From the NCBI GenBank assembly GCA_000320545.1, contig ADNK01000313.1, positions 105,001 through 169,000 of the forward strand: a stretch of 64,000 nt of DNA. Reading direction: 5' to 3'. The notes beneath the pieces are model-generated. The model ran no database searches. It saw only the letters and a list, made by a program, of their open reading frames with translations, and had not been told where the DNA came from. The stretch's first letter is position 1. Every line of letters starts with the position of its first letter. Positions 11,974 to 23,027 of the stretch are shown here, in pieces. Source of the stretch: Bigelowiella natans CCMP2755 (Eukaryota; Cercozoa; Chlorarachniophyceae). The translations under genes were made by a program, and so were the position numbers.

Positions 11974-13270
11974 GGTTGACGCTTATTAAGATTGTTCAAT
12001 AGTAACGATTTTCCTCTCACTTGAGTCTCTCCCGCTCTTCCGTCTCCCCTGGCATATTCCTCCCTGAAAGCGAAGACGTCCTTGTCCTGCACCCACCCAA
12101 ACTGTCGATTGTCGCCGATGAATCGGACTGAGATTTTCTCCTTTCCTGCAGCAGATAAAGGTGTGCGAGTACACCACAGAGCTTTTAATGAGCTCTTGTC
12201 TACCCCCAGCTGAACCCAACATTCTATCTTCACTCTCCCTTCCCCCCCCTCCCGCCCCTCCTCGCATTGCTTCCGCCATCCATCACGTGCATGCGCTTAC
12301 CGTTTTTCCCTCTGGCATTCAGAACTTCATCGCATAGAATGTCTTCATCCCATATCTACGAACAAGAAGTACAATGAGAGAGCCAAGTAAGTGGCGAGCA
12401 ATTCCTCAATTGAGGAGTTAGATTGACCATGGGATTCGGAAGGAACAACGAAATTGCACTGAATCTCAGGAGAAAATGTAAGAGGGGGGGGGATATGGAA
12501 AAGGACGACAAAATGCTGTGGATTCTCGGAATTGTTCTACTCGCTTATACTGTATGGATTGCTTAGATCTCTCTTCGGTTTCCTTCTTCAGATATCTATC
12601 ATCACGGATATAATCTGCGCGATGGCTATACCAGCGCAGGCCACTTTATCCCTCTCCCCGCGCCGGAGCCATACTTGACAACTACGATCCTCCCCACGGA
12701 CCATACCTTCGGCATGACCCTGAATATTGATGTGGCGGCGGTGGAAAGAGATGATGATTCAAAGGGACGAACAGAATGCAGAAGCAACGCTGTACACGCG
12801 AAGATACTGACCAATCCCCAGCGAATGAACGCGTGCTTACATAGCGTAATAATGCAGAACGTCATAATCACATAAGCACCGGGAAAGGGGCGTGTGGGCA
12901 CGGCATTGTGGTGCTGCTGAGATGGTGTGAATGTACATCTTGTTTCCCGGCTCGCACGGGCTATGTGCTGGCTGCTCGGACGACTTTCGTCCTTTCTTAT
13001 CCTCCTCATTCAACACTGCGGTAGGTGTCAGCGATACCACAGCCGCCGACGCCACAGCCGCCGACGCTTTTTCTAGCATTTGGACGATATACTCGTCACG
13101 CTTCGACCTGTGGTTAAATACACACTCAATTCACGGAGTGAAAAATGTGCGCACACGCAACCACCCCCAGCGCATATGCACACAGGGAGTTGTGATCTAG
13201 GTTTGAACGGGTGATGAAGGTTTTCGAGACTGACGAATTCTCCCGGGCACCCCCATCCTCATCGTCATCG

Positions 13271-13305
<35 letters not shown>

Positions 13306-14544
13306 GGGTGTGTCCACAAGGTCATGCTCATCGTCGCGATAACGATAGCTCTGGCAAGCCAGCCCCCTCTTTTGCAGGCAGGCAGGCAGGCTACTACCCT
13401 GTAATCGCCAATGCTGCTCGGGCCCATCCGAGAGCGTCGTATTCACCTTTCCCCCATCCAGCAGTATCGTCACATGGCACGTACAGATTCAATCAGAGGA
13501 GGGAGAGGAGGAGCGCTCACGTAGCAGCAGTAGCAGCAGTAGCAGTAGCAGCAGCAGCCCGCAGCAAATAATGGCTCGACTTATAGCGGTAGTCGAAACA
13601 ATAATGGCACCTGTAACTATTGTTCCCTTTATTTTGATGGATCCTCGGCCTTTCACCGTAGGGTCCGCTCCGAGCTCCAAAAAGAATTTGATCAAGTTCG
13701 GAAACCCTCTAGCCGCAGCAAGGCAAAGGGGTGAGAAATCAGGAGCCACGTTGACGTCTGCACCCATCGTACGCACTAGATATCTGCATGGGGTGGAATG
13801 GAAGGCGGGGGTAAAAATGTGTTTGAGAGATTGACAAGTAGAGGGTATTTCGTGCGAGGAGCTCATTCTTAATATCCCGCGCTCAGTGGGGGGGGAGGTA
13901 GAAGAAGCCGGACACCTGACCCGTCAGGTCAACACTGGATGTCATATTGTGTTTGCATGTTTACCTAACACTTGCGATGATTGTGGCCTCGCTCGTGTCC
14001 CAGTTGCAAACTGTGGTCAAGAAGGTGTCGATGTGGTTGGTGTAGTTGATGAGCACGGGACCCCATCTCTTCAGAATCCTTCGCAGCTTCGCTCCTAGCT
14101 TGACCTGGCGAGCGGATTCCGCGATCGAATTCACTTCGAGCAGAGCATTTATCGTTCGCTCCACCGTCTTTTTCCCGTGGGCAAGGAAGCTCTTCTTCCC
14201 CATCATAGGGTTTCTCTCGACTAGTCGTGAAGATCGCCGTCGGCTCAAGTTGCTACTGGGCGCGGGTAGCTTAGCCGTCGCCACAGCCACTGATTCCTGC
14301 GACGTTTAGGTTAGTTCCTCGTTCAGAAAGCAGCACAAGCGTGTCGAACACATACATGCTGTCATCTCCTCACCGGTTGTGGGCCGCAAGCGATTCGTGC
14401 CGTCGCGGCCTGCCATGCTACTCCTTGATCCAAGTCTTCTCTGAGCCGCCTGCACGTGATCTCGAGCCGGCAGAGGCTGTGGACGTCAAGATACGTCGCA
14501 ATGGAAGACAACAAGCCCGGGCCCAGCGACCTCAACGTCGGCAT
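11223..14544 (-). CDS. F-box, ankyrin and PWWP-domain protein
   Basis: Exons in order: 14544-14374, 14296-13965, 13783-13611, 13446-13398, an uncertain poly-Asp exon near 13373-13150, then 13107-12937, 12719-12632, 12355-12301, 12145-12021, 11873-11819, 11533-11223. Phases match at every join except on the downstream side of the poly-Asp exon. Exon 1 is an F-box (LGPGLLSSIATYLDVHSLCR...ITCRRLRED), which normally docks Skp1 of an SCF ubiquitin ligase. Next comes a basic region, then ankyrin-type repeats (GADVNVAPDFSPLCLAAARG, LGADP, DALGWARAALAIT). The exons 12719-12021 form a PWWP domain (VGRIVVVKYGSG, IKWPAL, VRFIGDNRQFGWV), a fold that reads methylated histone tails and DNA. The C-terminus is S/T-rich then basic. 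The combination suggests a chromatin-bound substrate receptor; that role is inference. The start is 289 bp from the divergent QDPR gene. Confidence 0.8.
11750..11971. repeat. paired (CA)n and (GT)n microsatellites
   Basis: A CA run (about 11750-11784) and a GT run (about 11939-11971) flank the small exon 11873-11819 of the F-box/PWWP gene. They are complementary, so the exon lies in the loop of a potential CA/GT stem in the pre-mRNA. Confidence 0.9.
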
Positions 14545-14832
14545 GCTGCTCTACTACCCACCACCATCGACCGGTTGTTCGTTGTCGGGGTGCCCCGGCC
14601 GTCGTGTCGGAAATGGATGGCCCGTTTTGGCAGATACATTATTCTTACGATAAATCCAGTGTAAATTGCGTTCGTAATCAGCGGGAAGAGTGGCCTCTCT
14701 GCTGAACTACGCCCAGAGTCAGAATCGGGTTCATCATATCAACGTGTTACGATATACGTGGTATATTTCTCATTCGCTGCGGAGTTTTGAGATATTTTTT
14801 CGGAAGGCTGACAACTCGAGATAAGCACCGCG
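14545..14832. promoter_or_regulatory. short head-to-head intergenic region
   Basis: This 288-bp gap separates the start codons of the F-box/PWWP gene (-) and the QDPR gene (+), so it must hold both promoters or a shared one. I see no clear TATA box or other named motif. Confidence 0.5.
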
Positions 14833-16567
14833 ATGGCCCTGAGACGCTGGAGCACCCATGCTCGTTTCCTCCCTGCAGGCTTCTTCCCTCGTAAATCGAC
14901 ACCGAATTCGTGGAACAGCTCCTGCTCAAACCGAATTTCGAAAGCGTTCAGTACTGATAATGGGGAGAATAAGCTGTGTATGGTCTACGGCGGCGCCGGA
15001 GGCCTCGGCTCCGGAATCGTAGACACGTTTTCGCAGGCCGGTTGGCAAACTGCGAGCGTCGATCTTATTGGGAACCAAGCGGCTGATCATTCACTTCTTA
15101 TTCCCTCTGGTGATGCATGGGGTGTTGCATCGAAGAAGATCTCTGACCAGCTCACGGTTCTGTCTTCTTCTTCTTCTTCTTCTTCTTCTTCTTCTTCTTC
15201 CGAAACTTACCGGAAATAATATCTATTCCTTGCACTCTCAATCTCCTGTATAATAGAAGATTGATTGCCTGAATCTACGCTCGTTTTTGGCCACTTTACT
15301 CACAAGCCAGCAGCTCCTCTCAAGGACATCGTATGCTAAGCACCTATTGCAAAAATGTCAGGAAATGAAAATCGTTCCGGACGTCATAGTCAACGCAGCT
15401 GGAGGATGGGGTGGAGGAAGTGTATGTGACGAGAAGGTAGTAGTCCATCTGAATTCTAAGAACATAAAATAGGGAGAGATTTACGAATATGGTGCAATGT
15501 CGACTAACTTCCGTATCGGGCGCCATTCCTAAAAATGGATTGAAATTAGATCTTCGAGACGGTGGATGTCATGCTATCCCAAAATCTTCTCTCAGCATTT
15601 GCGTCGGGTTTGTTTATCTGTGAACTACTGGCACTGAGAAAAATATGCATCGTCACGCTATGCGCAAATTACAACGCAGTTTCCTCCAACTCGGATTTGA
15701 AATACGCTAGGTTATCTTGCTAGCAACCACCTTGCAAAGAATGGACTACTAGTACTCGTTGGAGCTGCAGCGGTACGCCTTTTCTCTTTATATCGTACTA
15801 CCAGATGTTAAATGGGAAAAGCGGCTGAATGTGTGCTGTACTAAAGGTCGCTTCAGGAGGTTCCTCCAGCGGTATGGCAGGATACGCCGCGGCCAAAGCT
15901 GGTGTTCACAACCTCGTGAGCACCCTTGCGGAAGAAGGTAAAAAATAGAAAGGGATCACACCTTGCCACTCACCCGTTCAAACCACCAATCGTTGTCTTG
16001 GTTGGCAACAGAGGGATTGGGAGCTAAGGCCACTGTGATCGGAATCATGCCCAATGTCATTGATACCCCTGGAAACCGTCAAGCAATGCCGAACGCGGTG
16101 ATGTGCGATTGTCAACTATATCTCGTGTAGATTGGTTCTTCTGCTGTTGTGAGAAATGATTAGAATTGAACTATTATTATCTCCCTTTGAGACCTTATTT
16201 GCCTCAGGATCACGATAAATGGACCAAACCGAGCGTCTTTGCCAAAGCGGTGATAATAGTAAAGAAAAGAATTCAATCTGGAATTGCAATAGAGATGTAT
16301 AGGCGCATGTTGGTGGGGAGACAGACAAATGTTTCCTTTTTAAACATAGATTCTTCACTGGGCATCTGATGGATCTGCAACCGAGAAGTTTCCAAAATTA
16401 GAAAACGGTCAATTTTACACTTTTGAGGTAAATTGGCACGCTTTAAGAACTTGTCCTGCCACATGCTGAGATACATCATTTATTTTTACCAGACCCTGAA
16501 GAGCGGTAAGAGCATAGCAGACTATATTAATGGAGTCGAGACGGCGTATTTATATAAATCCGAGTAG
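14833..16567 (+). CDS. QDPR: dihydropteridine reductase, possibly mitochondrial
   Basis: Eight exons, all phases matching and summing to 290 residues: 14833-15156, 15311-15436, 15550-15607, 15711-15772, 15847-15937, 16012-16097, 16208-16258, 16493-16567. It is a short-chain dehydrogenase with the QDPR pattern: the dinucleotide-binding VYGGAGGLGSG, NAAGGWGGG, GLLVLVGAAA, the catalytic Tyr-x-x-x-Lys in GYAAAKAGVHNL, and PNVIDTPGNRQAMP. QDPR reduces quinonoid dihydrobiopterin to tetrahydrobiopterin with NADH. The first about 40 residues are basic, serine-rich and free of acids (MALRRWSTHARFLPAG), which suggests a mitochondrial or plastid presequence not seen on animal QDPR. The donor of exon 1 (ACG|GTTCTG) is weak, so its edge may shift by a few codons. 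Confidence 0.88.
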
Positions 16568-17665
16568 ACAACCGAAGAAAAGTGTCTGTGTTACAAAAAG
16601 CAGTTCCTCTTGCAGTATATATTCGGAGCTCTCATGCATTGTCATCTTACTCTGATTGATAATATGAGGCGGTTGCCGTATGTGATTGTCACCGTCATTG
16701 TATGCAGCCTACATGATAGTCGCAATTCTACAGTTGCGGTGGCACCTGCCGACCGGACTAAAACTTGCCTGAAATCGTTTTGCGCGATGCAGCTATCATA
16801 GTCATTATGTATGTGTCAGCTAGTGGCTCTAGCCACAAGCTGCGTGTTCATGTCATTATCCGCATATAGCCATTGCACTCGTCGACTATGTGCATTATTC
16901 TACGTAGCGTGCATGCATATTCACCAGCACACCCCCCTGCACGACGACGCGCATGCTCTAGCAAGCAGTTGCGATGCACCCATCATCATCATCTTGCTAG
17001 CTAGCTAGCTAGCTGTGATGGGCTGTACTGCATCAATGCAACATATATGCATCTAGACATAGTCTATTCAAGAAGAGCTATGTATAGCTCCCCCATTATT
17101 GTAATTAGTCACCTCAATGCTAACAGCAGCCCTGCTGCTGTACGAGTTGTATTATTGGTACGGCTTCGCCATATCTAGACTAGTAGATTATAAGATATGA
17201 GAGTGTATGCCTTGATCTACGCCGTTAACGACTTACACAGCTAATACATGCACGTATGCTAGATCGTTGCGTATCTGCATCGTACGCCATTTTTTGCTAT
17301 GTATATTGTGTCGTAGTGCATGATGTTACGATCGACCCGATCTTACTTATTATACGGATATCTAAATATTCAAAGCGAACGCGCATCGTGTAGTATAGCA
17401 TTGGATATGCGAAGTATAATATATCATTTTGTTTTGTCCGCGGCCAGTATGACACAATATCAACACAGCTAGTGGCATTATTATCAGCTTAGCATCAGCA
17501 AGCAGTGAATATTTGATTTAATCTTTGTCATTTTATATTAACTACATTATTCGCGGTTCTACTGCTAGTGGTGGAATTTTTCAATATTGCATCTGATGTC
17601 CCTGCGCCAGTTCACCACTAGCAAAACTCACGCGTTTTCATTCCCTATATCCTCATCTTCCCTAT
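16568..17665. other. tail-to-tail spacer rich in small palindromes
   Basis: Gene-free gap between the 3' ends of QDPR (+) and the F-box/LRR gene (-). A run of GCTAGC repeats (about 16994-17012) and many GCATGC, CTAG and CGTACG words are present. No RNA gene was recognised. Confidence 0.6.
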
Positions 17666-19084
17666 TTATCTATCTTTCTCCTTAAATGCTTTACTATTAT
17701 TCCTGTCCTCTCCTCCTTCAGAGATATCCCCTCCGACTTCAGGTTCAATTTCAGATTCGACATCAAGGCAGTCCTCATCCTCATCGCCATCTTGGCCGTC
17801 CTCATCGTCGTCCTCCTCGACGATCCTTTCCGAGACTATGATCTCAAAAGTGTTGGCCTCGCAACTAAATATGCACTTGCCGTCCTTTATCTCAATCGCA
17901 TCATCGACATTCCCCTCTCCATCGCCAAAGATATTAACTTTGTTACAGTGTTCTAAATGAATTCTTTCTAACGATGGAAACTTGTGCTCGTGGAATGTCT
18001 TCCAAATACCAGCGTCCAGCTTTGCAAGCGAACTCTGATATATTGTAGGGAAAACGGTATAGAAACTGTTGGAGGGAGAAATCCGATATGATGACAAAAT
18101 TTGAGTGTTTCCTACAAAATCACAGAATAACAAAGTGAAATCATGCATATCATCCCCTCTCTGGACTCACCATTTCCAGATCTTTCAGATGCTTGAGTTT
18201 CCTGAGGTGCTCCAGTGACCTATTGTCTACCTCCGTGCAATGGCTCAGCACGAGATGGCGTAGATTGGGGCAAAACTCCAAGATGTGCGCAACTCCAGTG
18301 GAGGTGAGTTTGAAACAGTAGAAGAGGTCCAAAATCTCCAGCTGCCCTCTTGATTTTTCTAAGATCAACCGTAGTGCATCATCTGTAATCTGGTTGCAGT
18401 AGCCTAACTTCAGACACGTGGTGTTTGGGAACAGCGTCTGTAGCTGCAGCATCCGCTCATTGAACTCCGGCCGCCCTACAATGTGCCAGAAGGATCCTAG
18501 ATTCAGAGTCATCAGGGAGCTAACGGATCTTTTCCAGTTCTTGCAAACCTATCACGTTACGCCGAATTTAGTAATTGTTCATTATTCAGTTGTTAATCAA
18601 TAATTAATGCTTGCTTGCAACTACTATGCCGGGGTTATGTTTCTACCCTCCGATATGTTAGCAGTTCCATAAGAGTTGATAGTTCAAACACGGGCCTCAA
18701 CCAGCTCTCCAGCCATTGATGTCGCTTACTCGCACCATCGCTACTATTCTGTTTGGCATCCAATGACAGGGCGTTCTTGTAGTAGCTTCCTCCCCCCCAA
18801 TCCACCTTCAGAGTCAGCCATTTGTCTTCTCCCCAAACTCTGATCCCCGCCTGGCGTTCATTTGTTAAGTCCATCTTACTTTTTCTGCGGCTGCCGTTCA
18901 TCTTAAAACGGGAACGAGAACGCTCTATGGGTGCTGGTATTGTATCGTGGCCTGTTACAGCTTGGTGTGGTTGCACGACGGGGTGGGGAGTTGCATGGGA
19001 GCTGGAGTCATGCTTGTAGCTACTGTGCGCGTGAGATGAGCTTGCTGTTGATTGCCGCATCATCCTACTATGCTCCCTGTCCAA
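17666..19084 (-). CDS. F-box/leucine-rich repeat protein (FBXL type)
   Basis: Three exons, 19084-18647, 18548-18171 and 18034-17666, join in phase to give 394 residues. The first exon is a serine/histidine-rich, basic leader. It ends in LSTLMELLTYRR, which joins VCKNWKRSVSSLM across the first intron, the C-terminal half of an F-box. AMN1-type leucine-rich repeats follow (LKLGYCNQITDDAL, LEILDLFYCFKLTSTGVA, LRHLVLSHCTEVDNRSL, LERIHLEHCNKVNIF). The protein ends in a strongly acidic tail. FBXL proteins are substrate receptors of SCF ubiquitin ligases; the target is unknown. The acceptor of exon 3 was chosen because it alone keeps the leucine-repeat frame; a nearer acceptor at about 18108 leads to a stop. 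Confidence 0.82.
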
Positions 19085-19292
19085 CTACGAACCCAAACTT
19101 CTCTATTATCTTAAGCAACTGTCGTTTCCGGTCGAGTATCTATCTCTGTGTATGGAGAATAGTGTTTGAGTGCTAATAGTCTTAAGATTTACGACGAGAA
19201 CATTCAAAGAACTCTCCCAGTCTACAAGATCTACTATTGACTGTATGTAGAGAGCAACTACAACATATGGTTATGTTGGTCCCAAAAACCGG

Positions 19293-19356
<64 letters not shown>

Positions 19357-20464
19357 TCACAACATCCATGCTAATCCAATTAATTCCCTCGGGAGATGGA
19401 TCAGTCAAAGTATAGTTTCTTTTTCATCGCAAAACAGCACACGTATTCTCAATCATTAAAATTCCCAAATATATTTCTCACATACATGTATTACGGTGGT
19501 CTGGACTAATATGCACCTCTACATAAATAATCTCTGAATTGTTTTTTTGATCATTCGTGCAGGAAGTAATCATTTTCCATCAGTTTTAGCTCATTTCAAA
19601 AATGGAAAACAATTGAATCTTACATATAATAAGTCCCCCTTCATCTGAAGAGGACACTTTCACAAATGGGGGCAAGGGAAGTTTGAAAGCCCATGCTTTA
19701 CTCCCTCACAACTCATTACCTGCTCGTACTTAATTTTGTTCAGATCACGCATCGCGACTGTATCATAAACTTGGTTGATATTTCCCGATAAATACACATT
19801 TATTTATTGTCGTATATATATCTATGTCCTATATTCAGCTATATATCCTCATCCGAGAAGAATCTCTGGGACCCCAACTCTCTGATTATTTATCTCAGAA
19901 TAGCAACCTAAAAAGGAAAGGATTTCGCTCGGAAAAAATGTCTGATTTCAAGGCTAGATCTAGATCTACGTCATGCTCAAAAAGTTCAAAACGCAGATGA
20001 AACTCGAAACAATCTCTCAGGGTTTCCGTTGCCAACTGGATTTTTCGAACTTCGGCGAGATTGCTTTCAATTGTCATGTGTTCGATGTAAAACCACTTCA
20101 CGACGGTGATCCCCTGCAGCCCCGGTACAAATATGTTCATATGACAGAATATGAAGAGAGACAGTTATGTTTTCATGACGAGGGTGTAAAATAGGACAAT
20201 TCTCAACATTTATTTTATTATTAAAAAATATGACTTTTAAACATGTAAACGACAATAAAATAATAAGGAGAATTTTCAAATATCCGCACTAAGTCTATAA
20301 AAATAATTCGGGCTTCGGCGATTTTGGTCTCAGACTCTATTCACCGACGCAAGGTTCCCCCACCGCAATGGCGTCTCTGCCCTTGACAAACTCTGTCAAA
20401 CTTTCCTCGAATTGTGATCAATCAGTTGACACAGAGCCCGTATTTATTATATTATTTAGGAATC
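19085..20464. other. head-to-head spacer with AT-rich DNA and leader of the uS19 gene
   Basis: No convincing gene is seen. The region is AT-rich, with a long TA dinucleotide run at about 19295-19346. Short open frames at 19895-20194 exist on both strands but show no family. The 3' end probably holds a 5' leader exon for the ribosomal gene: a tattattatatttattatttag-like acceptor sits just before 20460, five bases from the ATG. Confidence 0.5.
19295..19346. repeat. (TA)n microsatellite
   Basis: Uninterrupted TA dinucleotides followed by CA, in the head-to-head gap upstream of the uS19 gene. Confidence 0.95.
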
Positions 20465-21148
20465 ATGTCGGAGGGAAAGAAGCGCGTGTTCAGAAGATTC
20501 TTCTACCGTGGATACGAAGTGGAGAAGCTCCTGGACCTCCAAAATGAAGAGTTCATTGCACTCTTGCACTCGCGTGCTCGTCGCCGCTTCTCCAGATTTG
20601 GCGTCAAGACAAAGCTTGTAAACAAGATTAAAAACGCTATCAAAAAGTCTGAGCCTGGGAAGAAGCCAGAAATCATTAAAACCCACCTTCGTAACATGAT
20701 TATCGTCCCTACCATGGTCGGTGGTCTCCTTGGTGTTTACAACGGAAAGGGTTACATTCTTGTAGAAGTAAAGGTAACAACCACCTATATTTATGTCTGA
20801 TGAGAACGGAAAGCAAAATATATTAAGAGAAGTTTGTCTGGGGGGTTGGGGTTTAGAAGTTAATAAGTAGTACTGGGAGCGTGCGTGACTGTGCGATTTC
20901 GAGATTTCCCGGTTTGTAGCGAGATTATAAACGTAGATATCATTTCTCTTATGAAACCATTTTTATCTTGGTTGCACTCACAGTTTTTTAAAAATTTTTG
21001 GTATCCTGAGTGAAGAACAACTGTCGTATTTCCTTAGCCTGACATGATTGGACACTACCTTGGAGAGTTCGCCCTTACATACAACCCTGTCAAGCATGGA
21101 CGCCCTGGTGCTGGAACTGGACCAGTTTCCCGATTCCTTCCTACGTAA
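20465..21148 (+). CDS. RPS15: 40S ribosomal protein S15 (uS19)
   Basis: Two exons, 20465-20773 and 21038-21148, join in phase to give 139 residues, the normal size for eukaryotic uS19. The sequence matches the family along its length: [49 protein letters not shown], then across the intron [20 protein letters not shown] and GRPGAGT near the end. It is a component of the small ribosomal subunit head. The ATG follows an apparent leader-intron acceptor, typical for ribosomal protein genes. Confidence 0.97.
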
Positions 21149-22576
21149 ATAATTTTCATCGAACGATTGAAAGTTTGCGTGAGTAGGTGGATCTTAGGTT
21201 GCACATGCACAGTCCATAATTATGTGGTTATCACTTATGCCATGTAATCGAATTATCTCAGCAAGAAATCTACAAAATTCACTTTTCGTTTGTGCTCTAT
21301 GATATCAAATTTGCTGCTTTGGTGTGGTGTGCGAATCGAAAATTGCACGACGGAAGTACACCGTAGCATTTGTTGTTCGTAGCCGGAAAAACGATCACAC
21401 GAATGCCATGCGCCATGCATGCACGCACGCGCGAGGGTCGCAGTCCGACGGCATGCAAATAATCTAGTAATCTAGACACAGCTAGACGATCGCCATGATT
21501 ATGATCCCTAGCCTAGCTAGATCAATCTGCTCGTCGTGATCGAGTGAGCGATGTAGCTTCATCATGCAATCCTAGCCTACGTACAATCCCGCAGCCGCAT
21601 TTTTAGCTAGCTAGCTAGCTACATAGAATGCAAGACGGATGCAATGAATTGAATTAATTTTTTTTAATGGCCATATCATCGCATGAAGCTAGCTGATGCT
21701 ATGTGCCTCGATTATGCATGCATGTGAATTCGTATAATTCGTTCAGCTAGTCAGTGCAAGCGTACTAGCGTAGCTAGCTAGCTAGCAGTACGTGCGGCGC
21801 GGGCATCGCACGGATTGAAAAAATGACAAGCATGTAGTGTTTCTTGCCTAGCTTGTGCCGCCATCCATATAGCCGTACGTGGTCACATGGTCTTTCGATC
21901 ACATCTTCTAACCATCTCGAGCACATGCACGTACGTACGACGAGCTGCAAGCCGGAGCCATGCTAGCATGCTAGCATGCGTCTGCAACACATGATGACGA
22001 TCGAGCTGCCACAGCTACGTGCATTGTCGTAGTTGGCTAGTTGGGATAACGCTGCACTACGCTCTTGGAATAAAATAAATGGGAAATCATTTCATCATCA
22101 TTGCGCATCCGTCTTGCTAGCTTGTCTTGTGTAGGGACTTAATGTAAAAGTCCACATGCGTGCAGCTAGCATATAAGCACATGTTTAGATGTCTAGATGT
22201 GTCCGCTAGATGTGCATCGCATGCGCTAGTAGTGCGTGTCTATATCAGTGCGTGCTAGCGCGTGTCGTCGGAGCGAGCCGTGCTAGCATATGCGTGTCGG
22301 CCAATCTAGCAATGCACAACAATGAAGTAAATGAGGTGCTGTGGTTTGCTAGTACATGTATGTACGTAGCTAGCGGCTAGGTGGCCTAGCTAGCAGAACT
22401 TGTAGCAGCAGCTGCACATGCCGCTAAAGCACTTGAGTCCATTATTGTATAGTCTTATAGTCTCGCATACGTACATACACACGCAGGTACATGTGTATTA
22501 GACGACTTTACTACATTTATATGTACATTCAATATATGATACATTTCTCTCGTGTATGTGCGTGTGTGTGATACAG
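21149..22576. other. tail-to-tail spacer, strongly enriched in GCTAGC/CGTACG words
   Basis: Between the 3' end of the uS19 gene (+) and the 3' end of the Wee1-like gene (-). Several TAGC runs occur (about 21605-21622 and 21772-21785), with many GCATGC, CGTACG and TGCATGCATG palindromes. No gene was recognised here. Confidence 0.65.
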
Positions 22577-22708
22577 GATGTTCTCGAACATATCCTCGAT
22601 GACCAGCATGGATATACATGCCTCGATTCCATGGGATGGTACGGCCGTGATTGCAATTGGCCATGATTTCTGCTTTATAAACATTATGGGCGATTACTCA
22701 CCGATCAG
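22577..22708 (+). CDS. possible isolated exon of unknown gene
   Basis: An open stretch follows a gatacag acceptor and ends at a consensus donor (ATCAG|GTGAGT at 22708/22709). Two frames are partly open: one from ATG 22578 through the donor, the other tryptophan-rich but stopping earlier. No partner exons were found on either side, so this may be noise inside the spacer or a non-coding transcript. Confidence 0.15.
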
Positions 22709-22926
22709 GTGAGTCAGCACAGAATTCTGAAAGCAAGTTCCTCGGTGCAGCTCCTATTATAGAAATTAGAGTATTATTACATGCTGTTCCGTCGCTTGGT
22801 AATCTCAGACGTTCAATTCTGCTCTTTTCTAAAACGAAAGCTGGGAAAGTAGATTGCACTCACGGATACATGTATGCACTTTAACGTGTATACATTTAAG
22901 ATTTTTTTTAGCATTAGCTCTATTTT

Positions 22927-22936
22927 CCCCCCCCCC

Positions 22937-22980
<44 letters not shown>
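22927..22980. repeat. poly-C followed by (CT)n
   Basis: About 20 C residues followed by about 16 CT units, just downstream of the Wee1-like stop codon. Confidence 0.95.
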
Positions 22981-22984
<4 letters not shown>

Positions 22985-23027
22985 GTGGATGTGCAGGTGT
23001 GCTTCCGTTTGCTCGAAGATCATGATC

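Noticed and set aside
19895-20194. Short open frames on both strands upstream of uS19
   Set aside because: No splice context or recognisable family; AT-rich spacer.
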